Assembly: GCA_910588245.1 (NCBI GenBank)
Contig: CAJUQP010000003.1
Location: 62,001 to 126,000 of the forward strand
From: an uncultured Muribaculaceae bacterium
GTDB lineage: Bacteria > Bacteroidota > Bacteroidia > Bacteroidales > Muribaculaceae
Direction: 5' to 3'
Length of the DNA stretch: 64,000 bases
Shown here: one piece after another, positions 25,087-32,089 of the stretch
Layout: every line of letters begins with the position of its first letter
Numbering within the stretch: position 1 is the stretch's first letter
Notes under the pieces: generated by a model
Told to the model about the DNA's origin: nothing
Database searches by the model: none
Seen by the model: the letters and a program-made list of their open reading frames with translations, nothing else
Program-made: the position numbers and the translations under genes

Positions 25087-28000
25087 ATGAAACCATCCAA
25101 AGGCATACCGTCACTATTCCTGACATTCCTCTGCCTGTATTCGCTGGCGGAGACCGTCAGGCTTCCCAGCATGCTGACTCCGCTGAGCAGGGAGAAACTC
25201 CGGTCGAATTGCTGGAACCTCGGGGAATGCAACCTTGTCGCCGAGGACGTCAAGGCCTGGACCACTGTCTCGCAGACAGGATTCGTGACAGAATACGACA
25301 GCCCTGACGCCAGACATTACCTCATACGCGGGGACTCACTCCTGTTCCGGGGCTACACCGCAGGCAACGATATCGCCGCGGTCGCCGACTCCGCACCGTC
25401 GGTCGGGTCGGTCGCCTCCGCGGCCGCGACATACCATTCAGACCAGAAGCCATATTCGCTGACCGCCTACGAGCCCTCGCAGAGGAGACAGGCGGTATCG
25501 TCGACAAAGGCCGGCGAGGCGTGGCACAACGGAGGACACAGGACCACCGTCCGGCGGCTGGTCAATGACCAGTCGGCATACCGCTGCCCGAAGCTTACGG
25601 TTGACAGTGACGGCGGCATCACCATGTCAGGATACTATACGACAGGGACGCTCAGCGTCGAGGAGACCACAGACGAGGAGGGGCTGGCGGAGGCGGTGTT
25701 CACCGATATCCGCGGGCTGTGCCGGCTCAGACGGCGCGGGAACGCGGAGACGCATTACATATACGACGGCTACGGACTCCTCAGATATATCCTGCCTCCC
25801 GATGTCACGCCCGCCACCATGACCGCCGGGAATTCCGTGCTGACGGAATCAGCCTATGTCTACAGTTACGATTACCGGGGCAAGGTGGAATATGCCAAGA
25901 TACCGGGGCGCGGGCCCTCAAGATACCGCTATGACAGCGCGGGGCGCCTCCTGGCCGAGACCGACGCCGACCTCGGAGGAAAATGGAGGATACATGTCTA
26001 CGACACTGCCGGACGTGACGTGCTGCAGGCGGAATGCGCTATCACTGAGGAGGGGATCCTTAACATAAAGGAGGCGCAGAATGCGCAGCCTCCGCAGAAA
26101 GGGACGGGGACATGGGGCTACACCACGCCGTATTCCCTTCCCTCCGGATTCTCAGTCTGCAGGGCCGATTATTACGACGGCTACGGGGGCTTCGACGCCG
26201 CGCAGCCGATGGCGCGATACGGCGGCGCGACCCTCGTCGCCACCCCGAAGGGGCGGCTGACAGGGACGCGGCTGATATGTGACGACGGCACTGACCACAC
26301 GCTCACCTACCGGTATGACAGGTTCGGACGGCTGGCCCAGACAACCGACGACTCCGGCAGTCACACCCACACCACGGCGACAGAATATAACTACAGCGGA
26401 CAACCCGTGAAAGTGACGGAGAAACTGCGCCACATGTCGGGAGAGTCATGGAATGAGCGTATGTTCGTGACGGAGCACACCTATGACAAGGCGGGACGTC
26501 TCAGCTCAACCACCGTGAAACTTGACGGAAAGACGGTGGCGTACACGGAAAGGGGCTACGACGGGATCGGGCGCCCGGCATCGGTGGCGATGAAAAAGAG
26601 CGATGGGGCGACAGTATGGTCGGGTCAGGAATACCTCTACGACGTGCACGGCTGGCCCACGCGGCTGAAGACGTCTCTGTGGAGCGGAGGCGCCGCCGTG
26701 GCGTCGGTGTCCGGACTAGCCTCGGCCTACTATCCGGAGACGTCCCTGACAGGCGGTGTCACGGAGGCCGCGACGCAGGTGGAATCCTATACGGAGACGG
26801 TAAGCTACGCCGACGGGAGCAGCCCGCGCTATGACGGCACCCCGTCGTCGAGGACGCTCGTGAACGGGGGACGCTACGACTACACGTTCGACAGCCTGTG
26901 CCGGCTGACGGGGGCGGATTACACTCCCCCGCAGGGTAATGGCGGTGAGGACTTCTCCGCGGAGTATACCTACGACATACTGTCGCGCCCGCTCACGGCG
27001 AAAAGGATGGGGGTTGTGGACACCGACGGCACAACCGAGACCTTCGGTGTGCTCGACGACATGTCGCTGGAATATGACGGCGCGCTCCCCTCCGTCAGGA
27101 GGTCGGACACCGGCGAGGTGGAGGGCCGCTCATTCTACGGGCGCACCGGATGGACGCAGGGGATCTCGATGGCCTCCTCCACGATGGATTTCAACAGTGC
27201 CGGCAGACTTGTGAAGGACACCGGAAGGGGACTGGGGACGGTGCAGTACAACACACTGGGTCTTCCCACGCTCATGAGTTCCGCGACCACAAACCACTCC
27301 GCCTCTCCGCGGAAGGAGCGGGTATATGACGCGGCGGGTCGGCTTATGGGTCAGACGGAGGTCATCAAACTTCCGTATGGGTATGGGTATGGTCTTGGTG
27401 TAACCGATGATAGGCGCTTCATCGGGTCATTCACGCTGAACCTTGACAAGCTTGAGCGCGTTGACTTTCCGGGAGGGTATATTGACGGTACAGGAAATGC
27501 GCATTTCCTGTACCGGGACTGGCAGGGGAATGTGGTGCTGACGGTGGATGCGGACAACAATGTGGAGCAGATGGTCGACTATTATCCCTACGGCGAGCCC
27601 TGGCGTGAGCCTTGGGGACAGCGGCAGACGCTGTTCGCCGGGAAGGAGCGGCAGCAGGGGCAGCTCTCCGGTGACTGGGACTTCGGGCCGCGTCATCTGT
27701 CAAGTCCGTCGATGCTCTGGTCAGCACCGGATGAGAACGCCGCTGACAACCCGTGGTGGTCGCCGTGGGCTTACTGCGGAGGAAACCCGGTGAGGTATGT
27801 CGACCCGAACGGACAGGATGTTTTGATAACAGTTGGAGACCGCATCATAACCATCACCGCCGAGCTGATCCTTTATGGAGATGGGGCGACAGAGGAGATC
27901 CGCGACATCTACCAGAAGAAGATTAACGAGGTCTGGGGACAGGTCACAAAATACCGTCACAACGCCAATCTCGGTGGACTGGCGACAGAATATGATGTTG

Positions 28001-28476
28001 AATGGGATGTGAATGTCCGTCTGAAAGGACTGGAGGAAAATATTGTGTATAATGGCTACAATAATGATGTCGAAGTGATAATGGATCCGGCTAAGCTGAA
28101 AAACAATACATCTACGGTTGAGGATAGTAGAAGAGCATTTTTCAGGGGATACGGAACAGACGGTTATGATTTACAATCTGACAATCCGGCAGCACATGAA
28201 TTCGGACATATGCTCGGGTTACGAGACAGATATCTTCGCAAAGGAGGGAAGTCCATACCTGACAAGGGCTTTGAGAATGATGTAATGGGTGTTAGTGTAC
28301 GGACACCCGACGTCTCGGTCTCGGATGTCCATGTTATGGAATTGTTCGGCAAAGCTGTTGAAAGATTCGAATCCATTCAATCGGCAGCGAATGTATTGTC
28401 AAAGGGATTCCACCTCCGACCCTTTAAGCTAAGGCATTATATAAATAGAAAAAATAGACAGGCTAAAATAAGATAG
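25087..28476 (+). CDS. Secreted RHS/YD-repeat protein with C-terminal metzincin-like metallopeptidase domain (putative polymorphic toxin)
   Basis: The 1129-residue protein begins with a signal-peptide-like segment (SLFLTFLCLYSLAET). A GC-rich YD-repeat shell follows (repeats such as YIYDGYGLLRYI, YRYDSAGRLLAETD, HTYDKAGRLSSTTV, YTFDSLCRLTGADY), then the RHS core: GTGNAHFLYRDWQGNVVLTV, YYPYGEPW and FAGKERQQG, ending with YVDPNGQD at residues about 904-911. The variable C-terminal 220 residues contain HEFGHMLGLRD (H1037, E1038, H1041, D1047), an HExxHxxGxxD zinc site, and a Met-turn-like NDVMG (M1067). RHS cores enclose or present toxins in interbacterial competition; a protease toxin is inferred. 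Two lipoprotein genes follow 5 and then 14 bp apart. No type VI secretion or autotransporter partner is visible, so the export route beyond Sec is unknown. A strong GC drop occurs just after the core. Confidence 0.88.
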   Translation: MKPSKGIPSLFLTFLCLYSLAETVRLPSMLTPLSREKLRSNCWNLGECNLVAEDVKAWTTVSQTGFVTEYDSPDARHYLIRGDSLLFRGYTAGNDIAAVADSAPSVGSVASAAATYHSDQKPYSLTAYEPSQRRQAVSSTKAGEAWHNGGHRTTVRRLVNDQSAYRCPKLTVDSDGGITMSGYYTTGTLSVEETTDEEGLAEAVFTDIRGLCRLRRRGNAETHYIYDGYGLLRYILPPDVTPATMTAGNSVLTESAYVYSYDYRGKVEYAKIPGRGPSRYRYDSAGRLLAETDADLGGKWRIHVYDTAGRDVLQAECAITEEGILNIKEAQNAQPPQKGTGTWGYTTPYSLPSGFSVCRADYYDGYGGFDAAQPMARYGGATLVATPKGRLTGTRLICDDGTDHTLTYRYDRFGRLAQTTDDSGSHTHTTATEYNYSGQPVKVTEKLRHMSGESWNERMFVTEHTYDKAGRLSSTTVKLDGKTVAYTERGYDGIGRPASVAMKKSDGATVWSGQEYLYDVHGWPTRLKTSLWSGGAAVASVSGLASAYYPETSLTGGVTEAATQVESYTETVSYADGSSPRYDGTPSSRTLVNGGRYDYTFDSLCRLTGADYTPPQGNGGEDFSAEYTYDILSRPLTAKRMGVVDTDGTTETFGVLDDMSLEYDGALPSVRRSDTGEVEGRSFYGRTGWTQGISMASSTMDFNSAGRLVKDTGRGLGTVQYNTLGLPTLMSSATTNHSASPRKERVYDAAGRLMGQTEVIKLPYGYGYGLGVTDDRRFIGSFTLNLDKLERVDFPGGYIDGTGNAHFLYRDWQGNVVLTVDADNNVEQMVDYYPYGEPWREPWGQRQTLFAGKERQQGQLSGDWDFGPRHLSSPSMLWSAPDENAADNPWWSPWAYCGGNPVRYVDPNGQDVLITVGDRIITITAELILYGDGATEEIRDIYQKKINEVWGQVTKYRHNANLGGLATEYDVEWDVNVRLKGLEENIVYNGYNNDVEVIMDPAKLKNNTSTVEDSRRAFFRGYGTDGYDLQSDNPAAHEFGHMLGLRDRYLRKGGKSIPDKGFENDVMGVSVRTPDVSVSDVHVMELFGKAVERFESIQSAANVLSKGFHLRPFKLRHYINRKNRQAKIR
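27484..27662 (+). repeat. 179-bp direct repeat, copy A (within the RHS core)
   Basis: This part of the RHS core recurs at 29585-29763 with 7 mismatches in 179 bases by my count and no gaps. It encodes the conserved core from DGTGNAHFLY to KERQQGQ. The first bases contain a perfect 28-base palindrome. Confidence 0.95.
27487..27514. repeat. Perfect 28-bp palindrome in the RHS core
   Basis: The half-site GGTACAGGAAATGC is followed directly by its exact reverse complement. The second copy at 29588-29615 has one changed base in the left half. It encodes the conserved GTGNAHFLY segment, so codon constraint alone may explain part of it. Confidence 0.9.
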
Positions 28477-28481
28477 ATTGT

Positions 28482-29033
28482 ATGGATGATATTTACAGAG
28501 TTTTAACCCCGGTTATGATATTTTTGATGACGCTGTCTGCAGGTTGCAGCGGGGGTGAATCCGGGAAAGTGTTGCAGGATGCTGGTGTGTCGATTAACGG
28601 GACAGCGGATGCTGACACATTGCCACCTATCGGACTAAATGGGAATCCCATCAGACCTTATGAAGAGAAGGATACCATTATTTACGGGCCATCGGGTGAT
28701 GACAGCTGGATCCCGCTAAATAAACTTCCTATCAAGGATTACTCTTTTGAGAGGATCCTGAGGGAATTCGGGAAGGAAAATCTGATATCCAAAGAAGATG
28801 GTGATTTTTACGATGTTTATTCTTTTATAAAGACGTATGATGACTCTGTGCCAAAAATCTTGTATGACAGATGCATGCGGTATAGGAACCTTGAAATCCC
28901 ATATGCCGGTTATATTTTCCGTTATCCAGACGGTACAAATGATTGTCTTTTGCTTTATGTATTCAGGGAGGGAGACAGGCTAAAAATACTATGGGGATAC
29001 CGTGTCCCCTCCACTTATGACTGGCTAGAATAA
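28482..29033 (+). CDS. Small lipoprotein, candidate immunity protein 1 for the RHS toxin
   Basis: The 183-residue protein has a lipoprotein signal (VMIFLMTLSAGC, lipobox LSAGC), so the mature protein would be anchored at the periplasmic side of the inner membrane or in the outer membrane. I recognise no known domain in the rest, which is rich in Asp, Glu, Tyr and Pro (YGPSGDDSWIPLNKLP, IPYAGYIFRYPDG, LLYVFREGDRLKILWGYR). It starts 5 bp after the toxin stop, suggesting coupled translation, and shares the low GC of the toxin tail rather than that of the RHS shell. Position, size and export signal fit an immunity protein against a toxin acting in the periplasm; this is inference. Confidence 0.75.
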   Translation: MDDIYRVLTPVMIFLMTLSAGCSGGESGKVLQDAGVSINGTADADTLPPIGLNGNPIRPYEEKDTIIYGPSGDDSWIPLNKLPIKDYSFERILREFGKENLISKEDGDFYDVYSFIKTYDDSVPKILYDRCMRYRNLEIPYAGYIFRYPDGTNDCLLLYVFREGDRLKILWGYRVPSTYDWLE

Positions 29034-29047
29034 AAAATGCATGGGCT

Positions 29048-29494
29048 ATGAAATTATTGATATATATTATTTTCACCTCTGTCATAATATGCTCAGTGGC
29101 GGCATGTTCGCAAAGCCGTCAAAATGACAGTAACCCGGAGAATATTCTACGGGACAAGTTCCCGTATTACGGTATCAAGGCATTTGACGATGTCACACCA
29201 TACAAGACATTGGTCGCGACCGGTATGGGAGAGGCTTCGAGAATCGTCGATTATGAGTATTTTGATCTTTTCGATGACAAGGGGCGTAAGATACTTCCAT
29301 TGTTCAATATCTATATGAAACGAATGACAGTGTTCATTACCAGGGCTGAGTGGGACAATTACGACGGAGAGGGTCGAAGGCTTGTATTATACTTCGCCAG
29401 TGAGTATTTTCGAGTTTTAGACACTCCCTATTGGGGATATCTAACGTATCCGGAAGAGGAGGATTCGGTCTTAAATCTTTATACTGAGAAATGA
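29048..29494 (+). CDS. Small lipoprotein, candidate immunity protein 2 or cassette accessory gene
   Basis: The 148-residue protein has a lipoprotein signal (LIYIIFTSVIICSVAAC, lipobox SVAAC) and no domain I recognise. Distinct stretches are KFPYYGIKAFDDVTPYKTLV, YEYFDLFDDKGRKILPLF and RLVLYFASEYFRV. It starts 14 bp after the first lipoprotein and shows no obvious similarity to it beyond the signal. It may be a second immunity protein, an immunity gene left by an earlier cassette, or unrelated. The orphan RHS core piece begins about 90 bp downstream. Confidence 0.7.
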   Translation: MKLLIYIIFTSVIICSVAACSQSRQNDSNPENILRDKFPYYGIKAFDDVTPYKTLVATGMGEASRIVDYEYFDLFDDKGRKILPLFNIYMKRMTVFITRAEWDNYDGEGRRLVLYFASEYFRVLDTPYWGYLTYPEEEDSVLNLYTEK

Positions 29495-29527
29495 AGTCAA
29501 GGAGGGTAGTTTTACTTTAGTCATGTC

Positions 29528-29779
29528 ATGACAGCTGTAGAAATAATTGAATCTGCGTTTTTTCGTGACACACATTGGTATGTCGACGGTACAGGGAATG
29601 CGCATTTCCTGTACCGGGACTGGCAGGGGAATGTGGTGCTGACGGTGGATGCGGACAACAATGTGGAGCAGATTGTCGGCTATTATCCCTACGGCGAGCC
29701 CTGGCGGGAGCCTTGGGGACAGCGGCAGACGCTGTTCGCCGGGAAAGAGCGTCAGGAGGGGCACCGTGAAACAATTTGA
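29528..29779 (+). pseudogene. Orphan, truncated RHS core fragment
   Basis: The open frame encodes 83 residues. The first 18 (MTAVEIIESAFFRDTHWY) are not RHS-like; from there it reads VDGTGNAHFLYRDWQGN, YYPYGEPWREPWGQ and FAGKERQEG, almost identical to the intact core upstream. It then stops 5 codons after the repeat ends, losing the last part of the core, including YVDPNG, and any toxin. It has no YD repeats or signal peptide. Best read as the remains of a displaced toxin cassette, or of a recombination that copied the core. The DNA repeat itself spans 29585-29763. Confidence 0.8.
29585..29763 (+). repeat. 179-bp direct repeat, copy B (orphan RHS core)
   Basis: Near-identical to 27484-27662 (7 mismatches, offset 2101 bases). 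Homologous exchange between the copies would delete the current toxin tail and both lipoprotein genes and join the RHS shell to the sequence at 29764. Confidence 0.95.
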
Positions 29780-29909
29780 CTTGATATCATTAACAAATGA
29801 TAATTCATATGATTTTTTTCAAATACAAGGTGATGATAATTCAACTAAAGTATTTGAATTCCTTTCTAAAATACCGATGTTGAATGGAGCCATGCCAAGA
29901 CAGGAATAA
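29766..29909 (+). pseudogene. Short AT-rich open frame after the orphan RHS core, probable gene remnant
   Basis: A GTG at 29766 opens 47 codons (VKQFDLISLTNDNSYDFFQI, then a tail ending PMLNGAMPRQE) in a frame different from the orphan core. The base composition is strongly AT-rich, like toxin and immunity cassettes. I recognise no family. It may be the 3' end of a lost toxin or immunity gene joined to the core fragment, or a chance frame. The stretch 29910-29949 after it holds nothing further. Confidence 0.35.
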
Positions 29910-29949
29910 TTGAAGATTTAACTATAACAACAGTTTATGCTTAGGAGAA

Positions 29950-29981
29950 TTTGGTTATCTGTAATTATTTGATTATCTTTG
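29950..29981 (+). promoter_or_regulatory. Promoter for the DUF2461 gene
   Basis: TTTG (29950-29953), a 20-base spacer, then TATCTTTG (29974-29981), a full match to the Bacteroidetes consensus; predicted start near 29988, about 60 bases before the ATG. Confidence 0.75.
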
Positions 29982-30048
29982 TGAGGAGGAAAGGGATTTA
30001 ATGGTTTTTTCAGCCAAATAGCAGGGGCTGCGGAGCAAACAACAAACA

Positions 30049-30735
30049 ATGAACGATCAGATGAAAGAGATACTCAATTTCCTTAAGGAACTGAAAAGAA
30101 ACAACAACCGCGAATGGTTCGCGGCAAATAAAGAGACTTATCTATCCGTGAAACGGAAAGCTGATATCCTAACATACGCTTTGATCGCCAAGATATCTGA
30201 GTTTGATCCTGAAGCCGCGAGACTGAGGGTGGAAGACTGCACGTACCGCATTTACCGCGACACCCGTTTCTCACCCGACAAGACGCCCTACAAGACTCAT
30301 ATCGGAATATATATAAACCCTCCTAAGGGTAAAAAATCCATGAGGTTCGGCTACTATCTCCATATAGAGCCTGAGAACTGCATGCTGGTAGCCGGGAACA
30401 TAGGACTCCCCTCCCCGGTAATGAAAGCAGTCAGGCAAAGTATATTCGATGAAATCGACGAATACAGAGGCATCGTGGAATCGGCCGAATTCAGAAGCGC
30501 GTTTTCAGAACTGGGAGAAGACCCGCTGAAGACAGCTCCCAAAGGGTTTCCCAAAGACTGGGAATTTATCGATTACCTGAAACCGAGAAATTTCTGCTGC
30601 AGCCGCAGTCTAAAAGACTCCGACCTCTGCCGCCAAGACTTTCCAACATATGCAGAGCCATATCTTAGACAGGCAAAACGGTTTATCGACTTCTTCAATT
30701 TCACAATCGACGACTTCGAGGAGACTGAATCCTGA
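30049..30735 (+). CDS. DUF2461 (TIGR02453) family protein
   Basis: The 228-residue cytoplasmic protein matches the DUF2461 family: ILNFLKELKRNNNREWFAAN at the N-terminus, RIYRDTRFSPDKTPYKTHIG in the middle, GYYLHIEPENCMLVAGN, and PKGFPKDWEFIDYLKPRNFC near the end. The molecular function is not established for the family. It marks the right-hand return from the RHS island to ordinary chromosome: GC and codon use are typical again. It stands alone, with a small hairpin (30770-30787) after it. Confidence 0.9.
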   Translation: MNDQMKEILNFLKELKRNNNREWFAANKETYLSVKRKADILTYALIAKISEFDPEAARLRVEDCTYRIYRDTRFSPDKTPYKTHIGIYINPPKGKKSMRFGYYLHIEPENCMLVAGNIGLPSPVMKAVRQSIFDEIDEYRGIVESAEFRSAFSELGEDPLKTAPKGFPKDWEFIDYLKPRNFCCSRSLKDSDLCRQDFPTYAEPYLRQAKRFIDFFNFTIDDFEETES

Positions 30736-30826
30736 AGCTTCGCAAGCAAATAAAACCTGGTAAGATGACAGGCAGCTGACGCTGCCTTTCATAAGAGAGA
30801 TTGCCACTAAGATCCATGATAAATCA

Positions 30827-31393
30827 TCATTCGTCGTCGAGATCAGCGTGTCCACCGGCGATTATCTTGTAATCGCGCATCATGCGTCTATACACCACAA
30901 ATCCGGCTCCACCACCTATCAAGCCACCGGCTATCGCTCCGATCTGTGCCGACCGGTCGTCGGCCAATATAAACGCGAAGACAATCAATATACAGATTGC
31001 AAAAGGGATCAGGGCGAACATAAACTGATGGTGACGTTTCCTGCACATAATTGCTATCGACGCTATCTCTCTGACCGACATCGTAAAAACATCAATCTTC
31101 CCTGTCTGCGTATAAAGCCAGAAGTCCATACACCCGCATACAATAAAATAAAAGTCGAGCAATATCACAAGGGGTATACGCCAATTGTCCGGTATGATCT
31201 CCATTTTAAGGAACAATATGTCAAACGCAAGCATGGCGCATGCGATTCCTACAAACCGTCTGTAACGCCTGCGCAGCCGTTCGAGCGATGTCTGCCTGCG
31301 CAGAAGCAAGGAAATGTCGGTATAGTTATCTCTCTCTTTTATGCGTGCGGACTGCCACGCCTCTTTCATCTCTTCCGGTGTCATAGATTCCAA
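30827..31393 (-). CDS. Membrane protein paired with an ECF sigma factor, candidate anti-sigma factor
   Basis: The 188-residue protein has a short cytoplasmic N-terminal part (MTPEEMKEAWQSARIKER then LLLRRQTSLERLRRRYRR), followed by four hydrophobic segments (about 48-64, 70-92, 122-142, 148-166) and a charged tail. Its start overlaps the end of the sigma gene by 13 bases, the classic sigma/anti-sigma arrangement. I see no zinc-binding anti-sigma motif, so the role is inferred from position alone. It could also be an unrelated membrane sensor. Confidence 0.75.
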   Translation of the reverse strand: MESMTPEEMKEAWQSARIKERDNYTDISLLLRRQTSLERLRRRYRRFVGIACAMLAFDILFLKMEIIPDNWRIPLVILLDFYFIVCGCMDFWLYTQTGKIDVFTMSVREIASIAIMCRKRHHQFMFALIPFAICILIVFAFILADDRSAQIGAIAGGLIGGGAGFVVYRRMMRDYKIIAGGHADLDDE

Positions 31394-31977
31394 TGTTTTG
31401 AGTCGGCTATCGCCGCGAGTTTCTCCTTTATTCTTCTAAGTTTGGTTGCGACCGTGTTTCTGTTAAACCCAGTCACCTCAGCAATCTCATCATAACTTCT
31501 CTCGTCGAGCCACATCATCAGCAAAGATTTCTCAGCAGGATTAAGCATGGATATCAGGTAATGCAACTGCTCGAGAGATTCATTCGGATTGCTTTCCTCA
31601 TCCGACGGTTCCGCGATGTTATCGATTGGCAACGCACCCTTATAGCGACCGTTCTTGCGCCACGATGAGACACAAGTATTCATGCAGATACGATAGATCC
31701 ACGTTGATTTCCGGCTCTCATCGCGAAAATTCACCAGACCTCTCCAGATATTTATATGGATGTCCTGACGGAGATCCTCATATTCCTGAGGATCTGAGGC
31801 ATAGAAGAAACAGATCTTGTCGATAAGCCTGCTGTTAGCACTGATGACCGCACTAAACTCAAGCTCAAGCGACTTGTCGGCCTTACGGGTGCCAATTGCC
31901 GACAATATATACCTGATGAACCCGAGGAGGCCACCGGCAAAAGAGGAGGATGGGGATATGTCAACGATAAGTTCCAC
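31381..31977 (-). CDS. ECF-type RNA polymerase sigma factor
   Basis: The 198-residue protein has region 2 (KICFFYASDPQEYEDLRQDI, then STWIYRICMNTCVSSWRKN) and region 4 (LNPAEKSLLMMWLDERSYDEIAEVTGFNRNTVATKLRRIKEKLA). The unusual N-terminal 30 residues (LIVDISPSSSFAGGLLGFIRYIL) may not be translated; a later start is possible, since region 2 begins near residue 40. It overlaps the membrane-protein gene downstream by 13 bases. Confidence 0.9.
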   Translation of the reverse strand: MELIVDISPSSSFAGGLLGFIRYILSAIGTRKADKSLELEFSAVISANSRLIDKICFFYASDPQEYEDLRQDIHINIWRGLVNFRDESRKSTWIYRICMNTCVSSWRKNGRYKGALPIDNIAEPSDEESNPNESLEQLHYLISMLNPAEKSLLMMWLDERSYDEIAEVTGFNRNTVATKLRRIKEKLAAIADSKHWNL

Positions 31978-32089
31978 AAAAGTATCTTGCTAAAAATTGT
32001 CTACAGTCCGTTAGACGCGCCGCCCCGGAAATAGTTTCACGACAGACAGATTTTTATTTAGGCAAGAATGAGGATATATAAATAGACCA

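Noticed and set aside
25087..28476. Insulin-like or adhesin role for the YD-repeat protein rather than toxin.
   Set aside because: The conserved RHS core end followed by a compositionally distinct tail and small partner genes is the standard polymorphic toxin layout, although no toxicity evidence exists here.
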